Shown: in pieces, positions 1-8,116 of the stretch | How positions within the stretch are numbered: position 1 is the stretch's first letter | Layout of the letters: every line of letters begins with the position of its first letter | DNA from: Chrysochromulina parva | Taxonomy: Eukaryota > Haptophyta > Prymnesiales > Chrysochromulinaceae | Direction of reading: 5' to 3' | NCBI GenBank assembly: GCA_002887195.1 | Contig: PJAB01001778.1 | Location: 1-12,259 of the forward strand | DNA length: 12,259 bases | Translations under genes and position numbers: made by a program | The notes under the pieces: model-generated | The model's database searches: none | What the model saw: only the letters and a program-made list of their open reading frames with translations | Told to the model about the DNA's origin: nothing

Positions 1-2
1 CG

Positions 3-275
3 TCGCCACCACCGCCCTCGCCCTCGCCGCCTCCGCCCTCACCGCCGCCCTCACCTCCACCGCCCTCGCCACCTCCACCCTCACCACCGCCTTCACCGCC
101 ACCCTCAATACCACCGCCCTCACTACCACCCACACCACCACCACCACCACCCTCACCGCCGCCTACACCGCCACCCTCACCATCACCGCCCTCACCACCG
201 CCCACACCACCACCGCCGCCATCAATACCGCCATCGAAACCCTCTCCATCAACGCCGCCTAGGGCCCCCCCACCA
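3..275 (+). repeat. Pro/Ser-codon low-complexity tract
   Basis: The tract consists almost wholly of CCN and TCN/ACN codons in the frame of the downstream EF-hand gene, encoding runs such as SPPPPSPPP. Such tracts are typical of hydroxyproline-rich extracellular or wall proteins of algae. The opposite strand reads as an open Gly/Glu-rich frame, the expected mirror image of Pro codons. Length is prone to change by slippage, so assembly errors are possible here. Confidence 0.75.
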
Positions 276-2150
276 GACCCAGTTCCACCTGCACCATTTC
301 GTGGCTTCTCGCCGCCCATTGCATCACTCATGATTTCATTGCCTCTGAGTCCGGCAGCAGACGACATTAGAGACGACCCAGCGTGGCAACGCGTCGAATC
401 GCAGGATTCTCCTGAGGATTCTTCCATGACCGGAGTGCTGCTTATCGCGGGCGTTGCGATGGCATTTATCTTGCTCGTTGCTGGTTTCTTGCACCATCGA
501 GGCATCGTGAGGATGCGCACACGCATGGCGAAAGTGGAGACGGAGATGGGTATCCTGCCCCCAGAGGAAGATCAGACGGCCCTGCCACTCGCAGTGCTGG
601 CTGCAACACGAAAGCTCAAGAGCTCTGTCAGGCGGCTCTCCGTATCGATGTCCTCGAATTCGATACGGCGCCGATCGTCAGTCGACTTCAAGCTCTCCTT
701 TGTAAGTGTTGGCCGTCGATCGTCAGTCGATGCTCCTGATGCCAACCGTCCATCATGTGGCGTTCCGAGACCCACGATAACGATTCCTACGCGACCATGC
801 GTCGAGACGCCGGGCCGCATGACATCGCGTGGCAACACACCATCCAGTTCTCGGGACAAGCTGAGCACACCGGACAAGATCTCAACCGCCGGGCGTCAGG
901 CGAGAGGAACAAGGATTGATGAAGATACTGTGCGCATCACGTTTGACATCTTCGATCGCGACCAATTGAACGGCATCTTTACAGCCGAGCTTAGCAACGC
1001 GTTGCGTCACCTCGGCCTTGCTTCAAGGACAGAGCACGCCAAGAAGATCCTCGCAGATTACGAGACCAAAGCAACCAACGGCAAAATGACTTATCATGAT
1101 TTCCGCGCTCTTGTCGACGAGCTCCAAAGCTTCAAGCTGCCACTTGCATCACGGCTCCCACCGCCCCATCCAGGAGTGGTCCTAAGTCTTGAGCAAGTGC
1201 TGCAGTCATCGGCACAGACCCTCGCAAGCAACGGAGATGACGCTGAAAAGTTATTTGCTCGGACCTGCGAAGCCGGCGGTACTGAAACTCGAAGTTGCCG
1301 GGCGGCAAATGCCCCTCATCGGCAACGTCGTCTGCTGACTTGGAAAGAGCTCTGCCCTCCCGCCAAAGCGGATAGCCACATCACCGATCACGTCGCCATG
1401 CTAATGGAGAGGGTAGACGAGCCCACGATTGTCGAGGCCTTCATGCGCATGGATGCTGACGGAAATGGTAAGATCGAGCTCAGAGAGCTGCACGCCATTC
1501 TTGCAGAGCTCGATGGATCAATTACGGAGGCCGACGCCGAAGCTGTAATGATTGCGTGTGACCATTCGGGCGACGGCAAGGTGAGTCTCATCGAGCTTCT
1601 GAAGGCAAAGACACAAGAGAAAAGATATAAAACGCAAGACATTGCAACTCTTAGCGTTGTCAAAGATGTGGCCTTGGCCATGCACGAGGGCATCAACGAG
1701 GCCGTGGAGCTCGTCGTGGAGGAGGTGAAGAAAGAAGTGGCGGATCAATTGCCACCTGCTCCACCCCTGCCACCACCACTGCGGGAATCCCGGCGCACAA
1801 GTGAAAGCTGGGAAGTCACCCCGCACAACGAGTTCCAGCTGAGAAATTCTGTCGTTCGAGAGAATGCAACGCTGATGGTTGCCCATGTCAATGGTGTGGC
1901 CTTGGCCATGCACGAGTCCATCAACGAGGCCATGAGGCTCGTCGTGGAGGAGGAGAAGAAAGAAGTGGCGGATCCGTTACCACCTGCTCCGACCCTGCCA
2001 CCACCGCGGGAGTCCCGGCGTAAGTCCCGGCGCACAAGCGGTAGCTGGGAAGTCGCCCAACGCAATGACTCCCAGCTGAGAAATTCTGTCATTCGAGCGA
2101 AGCGCGACCCAGACCAAAAATCACACGATCAGATCGTTTACCATCTCTGA
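3..2150 (+). CDS. Pro-rich, single-pass membrane EF-hand protein (5' partial)
   Basis: The frame is open from base 3 to the TGA at 2148-2150 (715 visible residues). The ATG at 330 is therefore probably internal and the true start lies left of the window. In order: SPPPP-type Pro-rich segment (residues about 1-105), one hydrophobic helix (143-162, GVLLIAGVAMAFILLVAGFL) followed by a basic stretch, RRxS-type repeats (RRLS, RRRSSVD, GRRSSVD), then four EF-hand units. The first two are degenerate (loop at about 318-329, DRDQLNGIFTAE; second near NGKMTYHDF). The last two are canonical (484-495 DADGNGKIELRE; 520-531 DHSGDGKVSLIE). The C-terminus is a tandem duplication. The order suggests a Pro-rich face outside and calcium-binding and possibly phosphorylated segments in the cytoplasm; this is inference. 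It could be a cell-surface calcium sensor. The exact function is not recognised. Confidence 0.8.
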   Translation, partial: SPPPPSPSPPPPSPPPSPPPPSPPPPSPPPSPPPSIPPPSLPPTPPPPPPSPPPTPPPSPSPPSPPPTPPPPPSIPPSKPSPSTPPRAPPPDPVPPAPFRGFSPPIASLMISLPLSPAADDIRDDPAWQRVESQDSPEDSSMTGVLLIAGVAMAFILLVAGFLHHRGIVRMRTRMAKVETEMGILPPEEDQTALPLAVLAATRKLKSSVRRLSVSMSSNSIRRRSSVDFKLSFVSVGRRSSVDAPDANRPSCGVPRPTITIPTRPCVETPGRMTSRGNTPSSSRDKLSTPDKISTAGRQARGTRIDEDTVRITFDIFDRDQLNGIFTAELSNALRHLGLASRTEHAKKILADYETKATNGKMTYHDFRALVDELQSFKLPLASRLPPPHPGVVLSLEQVLQSSAQTLASNGDDAEKLFARTCEAGGTETRSCRAANAPHRQRRLLTWKELCPPAKADSHITDHVAMLMERVDEPTIVEAFMRMDADGNGKIELRELHAILAELDGSITEADAEAVMIACDHSGDGKVSLIELLKAKTQEKRYKTQDIATLSVVKDVALAMHEGINEAVELVVEEVKKEVADQLPPAPPLPPPLRESRRTSESWEVTPHNEFQLRNSVVRENATLMVAHVNGVALAMHESINEAMRLVVEEEKKEVADPLPPAPTLPPPRESRRKSRRTSGSWEVAQRNDSQLRNSVIRAKRDPDQKSHDQIVYHL
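1668..2097 (+). repeat. In-frame tandem duplication, two copies of about 76 codons
   Basis: Copy 1 is about 1668-1860 and copy 2 about 1896-2097, offset by 228 nt at the left end and 237 nt at the right. Both start with a VALAMHE.INEA helix, go through LVVEE.KKEVAD and a PPAP.LPPP turn, and end with RRTS.SWEV and QLRNSV. Copy 2 has a net gain of three codons around SRRKSRRTS. Nucleotide identity is high, so the duplication is recent or homogenised. Each copy is an acidic helix, a Pro-rich linker and a basic RRTS site. Confidence 0.85.
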
Positions 2151-2739
2151 AGTGTCACGATACTGGCTACTTTCAGATTCACTAGAGTAGCCACCATGTG
2201 AGTACAAGCATGCCCATGAATTACAAATACTACAAGTAGGAATCGAACGCCCGCCGTCACGTCACCATGCACGTCACACGTGCCTCCGTCGTCACTCTCG
2301 CTGCCTTTTCGCTTTCCGACTCGACTTGATAATGGAACACGAACAGTCAGGGTCAGACGTCAGTCAGTCAGTTTAGTCCAGTTTCGTCCCAGTCGCGGTA
2401 CCCCTGCGCGGCGCTCACCCACCGCTAGACTCTACCGTGCTGCTGCTGGTCTCAACACGATTGACGATAACGAACACGCCAGACACTGTCCCTGTCGGAC
2501 AACCGGCGCACGCAGACGCACGACGCTCTCGACGGCAACCATGCTCGACGGGCGACGCGGACAGATTTCCATTTGCATTTCATCTACACCACAGCGCAAG
2601 AAAAAATTCGAAATCATGCGCATGCCCACGAGATGTCAGAACCCTCACATCCACAACGCACCGCCTTGTTTGCTGATCTGACAATACTGTACAACAATAC
2701 CACCTTCTTACCAAGAACGTAGTGTAGCCCTTGTAGGGC
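2151..2739. other. Convergent intergenic region, no supported gene
   Basis: The region lies between the stops of the left EF-hand gene (plus strand) and the large coiled-coil gene (minus strand), so it should hold both 3' ends. The open frames here are short, mostly begin at non-ATG codons and show no recognisable domain. Visible elements are two direct copies of ACGTCAC (2259-2265 and 2271-2277) running into a CACGTG palindrome at 2277-2282, and a (GTCA)3 micro-repeat at 2359-2372. No tRNA or other RNA gene can be supported. Confidence 0.5.
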
Positions 2740-5700
2740 TCAACGGTGGCTGCGACGCATGACGCTGCCGTCGTTCGTCCTCCCAGAATGAATGCGCCCC
2801 ACGTTCTGATCCGACGCCTTCGCCACGTGCGCTTGGTCACGCAGAGCCTCAGGCATGCTTGAGAGCGTCACAGAAGGTTCGTTTACACCCAGTTCGAGCC
2901 CTGCAGGTGTACCTGCCGCCTTCTCGGCCATCTCGATCCACTCACAGAACTCGCGGAAGTCAATGTATCCACCACCGTTGCAGTCGATGGCGTCAAAATC
3001 GGCTGTACTCGCCTCGCGCAGCCGAATATAAGGCGCCCACGTCTGCCCCGCCCGGCGCAGCGTCGGCAAAGCTCGGTTCCACTCGGCCCGTGAGGCGCGA
3101 TGATCCTCGTGGAGAGGCAGCGCATCGGCCACGTTGAGTCCGGGGCCACCGACGTCGATGACATGGGCGAACGTCTCGTACCACGTGGCATAGATGCACA
3201 GATACACCAGAAGGAGGCGAAACTCAGAACGCGTCACATAATTGTCGTCGTCTGGGCAGCCTGGCCGAGCGCTCGAGGAGTCCTTAGCATCGTTGAAAGC
3301 GCGAATGAAGCTTCGGTAGTAGCGGCGATAGATGGTACTGGCTTCCTGTCCGTGCTTGCTGGAAAGGGCGGAGAGGACCCCCGAGCAAGTCTCTGCGAGC
3401 GAGAGGTACCCTCTGCCCGTGCTCGAGAAGCGCCGAAACAGCGCCGCTCGCGCACTCTTCGCGTCCGGATCGTCCTTAGCGCAAATGTTGAAGCATGCAA
3501 CGAACTTGCTGAGCATCGGCGGCATGGACGGATGGCTCATGTCAGCCGACCATGGCGTCCCGTCAGAGGCGGGCACGGGCGGGGTGAGGGCTGCCCTCGG
3601 ATCACGCGTGGTTGAGCCGAAGGCGACGGTCCTGCTGGAGCAGGTCCTTTGATTGACCTGATCATGATCAATCCATACCTGTCGTGCTGGCTGTGGCATT
3701 GCCTCGTCCAGGCGCGAGTGCCTCACGGCCTCACCAGCTTGCCATCGCTCCAAGCTGTCGTCCCAATGGACGCCAACCCTCGACGCTCGTGCTTGCAACG
3801 TGTCTTCAACAAGGGTTGCGGCCTGCTGTGTCGTCTCGGTCTGATCTGCAGGTGAGTTGGTCTGCTGCATTTGAGCACCCATGCTCGCCCTTGGCTCGCG
3901 ACTCCGAGCCTCACGCATCTGCGTCTCGCGCACCTTCTCTTCTGTCCACTCTCGCACGAGCGCCATTGATTGAGAAACTGCCTGCTGCAGTGGCTTCACA
4001 GCCTCGCCATAGAGCTTATGGTCCCTCTCCGCTTGAGCAAGCTGCTCAACTCTGCTCCGCCGCTGAGCCGTGGCCACCTGCTCGGTTGCCTCGGTGAGCT
4101 TGCGCTTCACCTCGGTTTCATTCGTCCTTGACTTCCTGGCCGCCTCCATGGCCATCTCGTGTGCTTCGCGCCATCTGGACGTCAACCTCTCAGCCTCAGC
4201 GACACGAGCGTTCGCGATCCCCACGTGATCTTCCATGGCGAGCTGCACCGCCATGGCCTTGGCAGACTCACGTTGGATCGCTTCGCAAGCCTCGCGCTTG
4301 TACTCGGCCGCCTCGCGCCGCGCCTCCTCAAGCGCGCGCTCGCTTTCCTCCAGGGCAAGGAAGGCGTCCTCCAACTGTCGTCGAAGATCGGCCTCTGCAC
4401 AGGTACGCCGCTCCTCCTCCACAGCCGTGTTCATCTTCACCTCACGCTCGGCAGCCATGTAGGCGCTCATTCGCTTCATCGTGTCTTCGAGCTCTGCGCG
4501 CACTTGCGCCTGCGGGGGGGGGCGCGCACAGAGGAGACGTCAGCAAAGGCAGGTCAGCGAGGGCTCAGCGTTCAAGACTGGAGGCGCATAGCGCGCACCT
4601 CAGCACGTTTAGCTTCCAACTCCGCCTGTCGAGCCATTTTTGCGTCGAGCCGAGCACACTCCAACTCGCTCTTGGCGGCGGCTTCGCTTTGCCGCCGTTG
4701 CGCGCTCTCCGCCGCTGCTCGCTCGCTCTGATCTTCCGCCGCGCGCCGCCCCTCAGCTTCCGCTCGGCGCTCGAGCGCGAGCTGTGCGTGCGCCGCAATC
4801 ATCGACGATTCACGTTCCACGGCGTCAGCCTCGCGCCGCTTCGCTTCCCTGAGCTCTGCCATCGTTCGAAAACGAGCTGCCTCCATCTCTGCAAGGGCCT
4901 GATCGCTTGCCCTCTTTGCCGCCTCCAAAGCCGCCTCCCGCTCTTGCGCCGCCTCCTTCTCCCGCGCCAGCTCCTTCTTGGCCGCCTCGCTCTCCTTTCT
5001 CGCCTCGCGCTCGGCACGGCGCAAATGCTCAAACTGCTTCGACTGAGCCGCCTCCAAGGATGCGGCCTCCCCGCGTACCCGAGACTCTTCGGCAACGGCC
5101 GCATCGCGGGACGCCTGAGCACTGGACGCCCGCGCCTCCGCAACCTCAGCCTCGGCCGTCCGGGCTGCCGCCAAAGTGCGCGCCGTAACCGCCTCTGCTA
5201 CCGCTTGAGTGGCTTGGATTCTTGCCTGGTGCAACTCCTGCGATGCCTTCCGCGCTTCGTGCTTCGCCTCCTCTGCCTCGCGTTTCAAGCCCTCGAGTTC
5301 CCGCCTCGCCTCTTCGAGATCCCGTCGAGATGCCTTTGCCTCAACCTCTGCCACGTCACGAGCCGCTACCACGCGTCCGATGGCCTCCTCATGGGCCGTC
5401 TTCGCCGCTGCTTGTGCGGTCGCCACGTCTGCTGCCTCCTTCTCGACCGCCTGCCACAGGTCCTCTACCTGCCTCCTGGCCTCGACCTCCGCCTCCCGAG
5501 CTTGCTGCGCCTCCGCCCTCGCTGCCTCGACCATCGCCATCGCTGCCTCGGCCATCGCCACCGCCGCGTGCGCCTCCCGCTTACCCTCGAGCTCCGCATT
5601 CCGAGATTGCTCGGCATCCGCGATCGCATCATCACGAGAGCGCTGCGCCATCATCACCGCGGACGCCTCACGCTCGCGTCCTCTCTCGATCTCCCGCCTC

Positions 5701-7772
5701 GCTTCACGCTCGGAGTGACGAGCCTCTTCCGCGGCGTGCCGAGACGCCTCCGCCGCGGCTATGGCCTGATCGCGTTCCGCATGTGCAGCTGCCACGCTCT
5801 CCGCCGCATCACCCTTAGCTTTCTCAGCCTCCTGCGTCGCCGTCTCCGCCTCGCGCTTCGCTTCCGCAGCTGCGTGGCGGGCCTCTGCCTCGGACCGACG
5901 TGCGAGTCGAGCCTCTTCGACCGCCACCTCGCGCGCCGCTTCTGCCTCTGCAAGCTTTGCAGACAGCTCCATGAGGGATGTGGACGCCTCCTTTGCGAAC
6001 GTGTGCGCCGCCTCCGCGCTCGCCGCCTCGCGCTCAGCAGCTTGGGCCTCCCGCACCTTTGCCTCAGCAGCCTCCTGCACTGCTGCATCTGCATCCCGTC
6101 TCGCTTTGGCCTCGGCATGCCTTGCGAACATCACCTGCGAGTCCGCATCTGCGATGGCTTTGTCGCATTCCGCGAGTGCCTCCAGTCTTGCCGCCTCCCT
6201 CTCCTCCGCCAGAGCGCTTGCCTTGGCTGCCTCTTCGAGCGCCTCAGCCTCCGCCTGCCGCGCCCGATCCGCCTCCGCCATCGCCACCTGCATCTCAGCG
6301 ATGGCGAGGCTGCATTCGGCCTTCGCCTCGGCGATGGACGTCTGCGCCGCCAGTGCTTGCGAGGCCTCCCGCTCAGCAGCTTGGGCCATGCACCGCTTGG
6401 CCTCGTGTGCCTCACTCCTGGCCTTGAGTTCAGCCTCACGCGCTCCCTCGGCCCGCGCAATAGCCTCCGCTTCCGACTGGCGCGCCGTCGCCACAGCCTG
6501 ACGAGCCTCCTTGCACGCCTGCTCTGCCAGAAGGTGAGCCATAGAGGCTCGCTTGGCGCTCTCCTTCGCCTCCGCTGCTTCCGCTGCCGCCGCGTGCGCC
6601 TCCTGCCTCGCGCTTGCGAGCTCGGCTTTTGCCACGTGCGCCTCGGCGACGGCCGCCTCGGCGTCTGCCACTGCCGCCTCCTTCGCGGCCTCTGCCTCAC
6701 CTCTTGCAGCCGCCTCCCTTCTCGCTTCTTCGCCCTCAGCCTTTGCCGCCGCCTTCGCCTCCTCTGCCTCTGCCTTTGCCATCTGGAGCGCCAGCTCGCT
6801 GTCACCCCCGCCTCGCTGCCTGCCAACAGGCACATCACACATGGCCGCGGCCAACGCACCATGGCATCGATCGATCTCGGCGAGGAGATCCTCTGACATT
6901 TTGGGCGACGACGAGGTAGAGTTGACCGTCGCGTTCTCCTTGGAATCGTTGATGGCCTCGCCCGGCGCGGAGCGCAGTGCCTTGACGAGCTCCTTGTAGT
7001 CGATGGCCCCTGAGCGATCCACATCGAGACTGTCGAAGAGCTCGTCGACTGTCTGCCGTGGCGCCTCAAATGAGAGCAGTGCCATCGCCCGACGAAACTC
7101 CTTCTTCGAGATCTGCCCGTCGCCGTTGGTATCCCACTCGCGGAAGAGGTTGATCACCTTCTGCCGTTGGCTGTTCATCACGCCACGCAGCTGCTTGAGC
7201 GCATCTGATCCGGCGTGGATCACAACGCTCGGAGGCAGGGCGGCGCCCGTCGCCTTAGTGGCATGGGCGCGCAGTCTCGTCTTGACGGCCAGGCGTCGTC
7301 CGCCGTCGTGCGCAAGCAGCAAGTTGAGCTGGCGATTCAACTCTGCAAAGGTGACCGTGCCGCTACCGTCGCTATCCAAAGCGGCAAAAGCCGCATCTAG
7401 GGCTTGGTCGCCATACCCGAATGCTGGCAGCTTGAGGCTACGCACCGCCGCGCGCCACTCGGAAGCATCGATGCAACCACTTGCGTCCTTGTCCCAACGT
7501 TCGAAAATAGTGGCGAGGCTCTGGGGGGCCCTGGCGAGCTCCTCCAGCAGTGATACCAGAATGTGCTCCTTCTGGTACTCGCGCGCATCCACAAAACCGT
7601 TGCCATCACTGTCAAGCTGATCGAAGCAGGCTCTAAGAGCCGCGGCCGAGATGCTCGGCTCACGAGCGTGGATCAACTTCGAGAACTCGACGAAGCTGAT
7701 GCCATCTGCCGAGGCCCTGCCGGTGCTCATGAGGGCTTCCCTTGCGTTTGAAAACAGCCCCTCTTTTCTCAT
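2740..7772 (-). CDS. EF-hand / giant coiled-coil / EF-hand protein, two exons
   Basis: Join of exon 1 (7772-4599) and exon 2 (4509-2740), 1647 residues. The start is ATG at 7772: an in-frame stop lies at 7871-7869 with no earlier ATG, and the start has A at -3. The N-terminus has a degenerate EF-hand, then canonical loops at 54-65 (DSDGNGFVDARE), 94-105 (DKDASGCIDASE), 133-144 (DSDGSGTVTFAE), 214-225 (DTNGDGQISKKE) and 250-261 (DVDRSGAIDYKE). An Ala/Glu/Arg/Lys-rich coiled coil runs from about 325 to 1265, and the intron falls inside it. After a Pro/Ser/Thr-rich linker, residues 1393-1585 form an EF-hand domain: degenerate FRRFSSTGRGYLSLAE, then SEFRLLLVYL, then a good loop at 1567-1578 (DCNGGGYIDFRE). 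This domain resembles calflagin-type flagellar calcium-binding proteins, though I hold that loosely. A calcium-responsive cytoskeletal or scaffold role is inferred. If unspliced, exon 1 would end 26 nt past the donor and exon 2 would have no nearby ATG. Confidence 0.82.
4510..4598 (-). other. Intron in the coiled-coil gene (89 nt, phase 0)
   Basis: Read on the minus strand, the donor is GAG^GTGCGC at 4598 and the acceptor is a run of C followed by GCAG, ending at 4510. Splicing joins the frame ending AKRAE to AQVRAELEDT with no frame change, and both sides are the same Ala/Glu-rich coiled coil. Unspliced, the frame meets TGA at 4574-4572. The same GTGCG donor occurs in the cystatin gene of this window. 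Confidence 0.8.
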
Positions 7773-7952
7773 TGTGATTGGGGGCGGCACCGCCGAGCGT
7801 CCGGCGCCGGCGCCGGGCCGACTCCCCTGTGGGGAAAACGGGGAGGAGTGGTTTGAAAAATGTTCTGCTCAATGCTTGACATATTCATAAAATGTCTCGA
7901 CCTCAATCAAGCGCTGCACCTTCGCTTCTATCCGGATACATCGCGCGTCTAC

Positions 7953-7960
7953 TATAAAAG
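7953..7960 (+). promoter_or_regulatory. TATA box for the MIT-AAA-SAM gene
   Basis: TATAAAAG is a textbook TATA element on the plus strand, 157 bases before the ATG at 8117. If transcription starts about 30 bases downstream, the 5' UTR would be roughly 125-130 nt. No equally good element faces the minus-strand gene. Confidence 0.5.
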
Positions 7961-8040
7961 TTTGTATTTTTGTCTCGGGGGAGTGAGCGCGTTCACACTT
8001 AAATAGTCAGTTCATACTTTGCGACTGAAGCGCTCGCTCT

Positions 8041-8059
8041 CTCCCGCTTCGCTCGGGAG
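8041..8059 (+). other. Possible 5' UTR hairpin
   Basis: CTCCCG (8041-8046) pairs with CGGGAG (8054-8059) across a 7-base loop, 58 bases before the ATG of the AAA gene. It would lie in the leader if transcription starts downstream of the TATA box. In GC-rich DNA a 6-bp stem can arise by chance. Confidence 0.2.
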
Positions 8060-8116
8060 CTCTTTGCCACCATCGCGCCTTTTTGTTGATTGGCAGCCGG
8101 CTGCAAGAGCCCAGCC

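Larger units (their letters stand above)
7773..8116. promoter_or_regulatory. Divergent promoter region between coiled-coil and AAA genes
   Basis: The 344 bases separate the ATG at 7772 (minus) from the ATG at 8117 (plus), so they must hold both promoters and 5' UTRs. AT content is raised in the middle (about 7850-8020) compared with the coding flanks. A GGCGCC-rich block lies at 7801-7817 and a short hairpin TCCCC-TGT-GGGGA at 7823-7835. Both would be in the 5' UTR or proximal promoter of the minus-strand gene. No coding frame is convincing. Confidence 0.6.

Noticed and set aside
1..331. Gly/Glu-rich open frame on the minus strand starting at 331
   Set aside because: It mirrors the Pro codons of the plus strand, whose frame continues without a stop into a membrane helix and EF-hands. 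The two ATGs overlap by chance in TCATGA.
2225..2265. tRNA T-arm-like string (GGAATCGAACGCCC read on the plus strand)
   Set aside because: The stem around TTCGATT on the minus strand does not pair, and no anticodon arm or acceptor stem could be found.
2280..2681. 133-codon plus-strand frame
   Set aside because: It starts at GTG, shows no domain, and its composition looks like translated non-coding sequence.
2740..4503. Separate 587-residue gene starting at 4503
   Set aside because: The codon at 4503 is GTG, not ATG, and the coiled coil is continuous with the upstream frame through a good intron.
4128..6896. 922-codon plus-strand frame as a gene
   Set aside because: It is antisense to a clear coiled-coil gene with EF-hands, its composition is Leu/Arg/Cys-rich without domains, and it is explained by the codon pattern of the sense strand.
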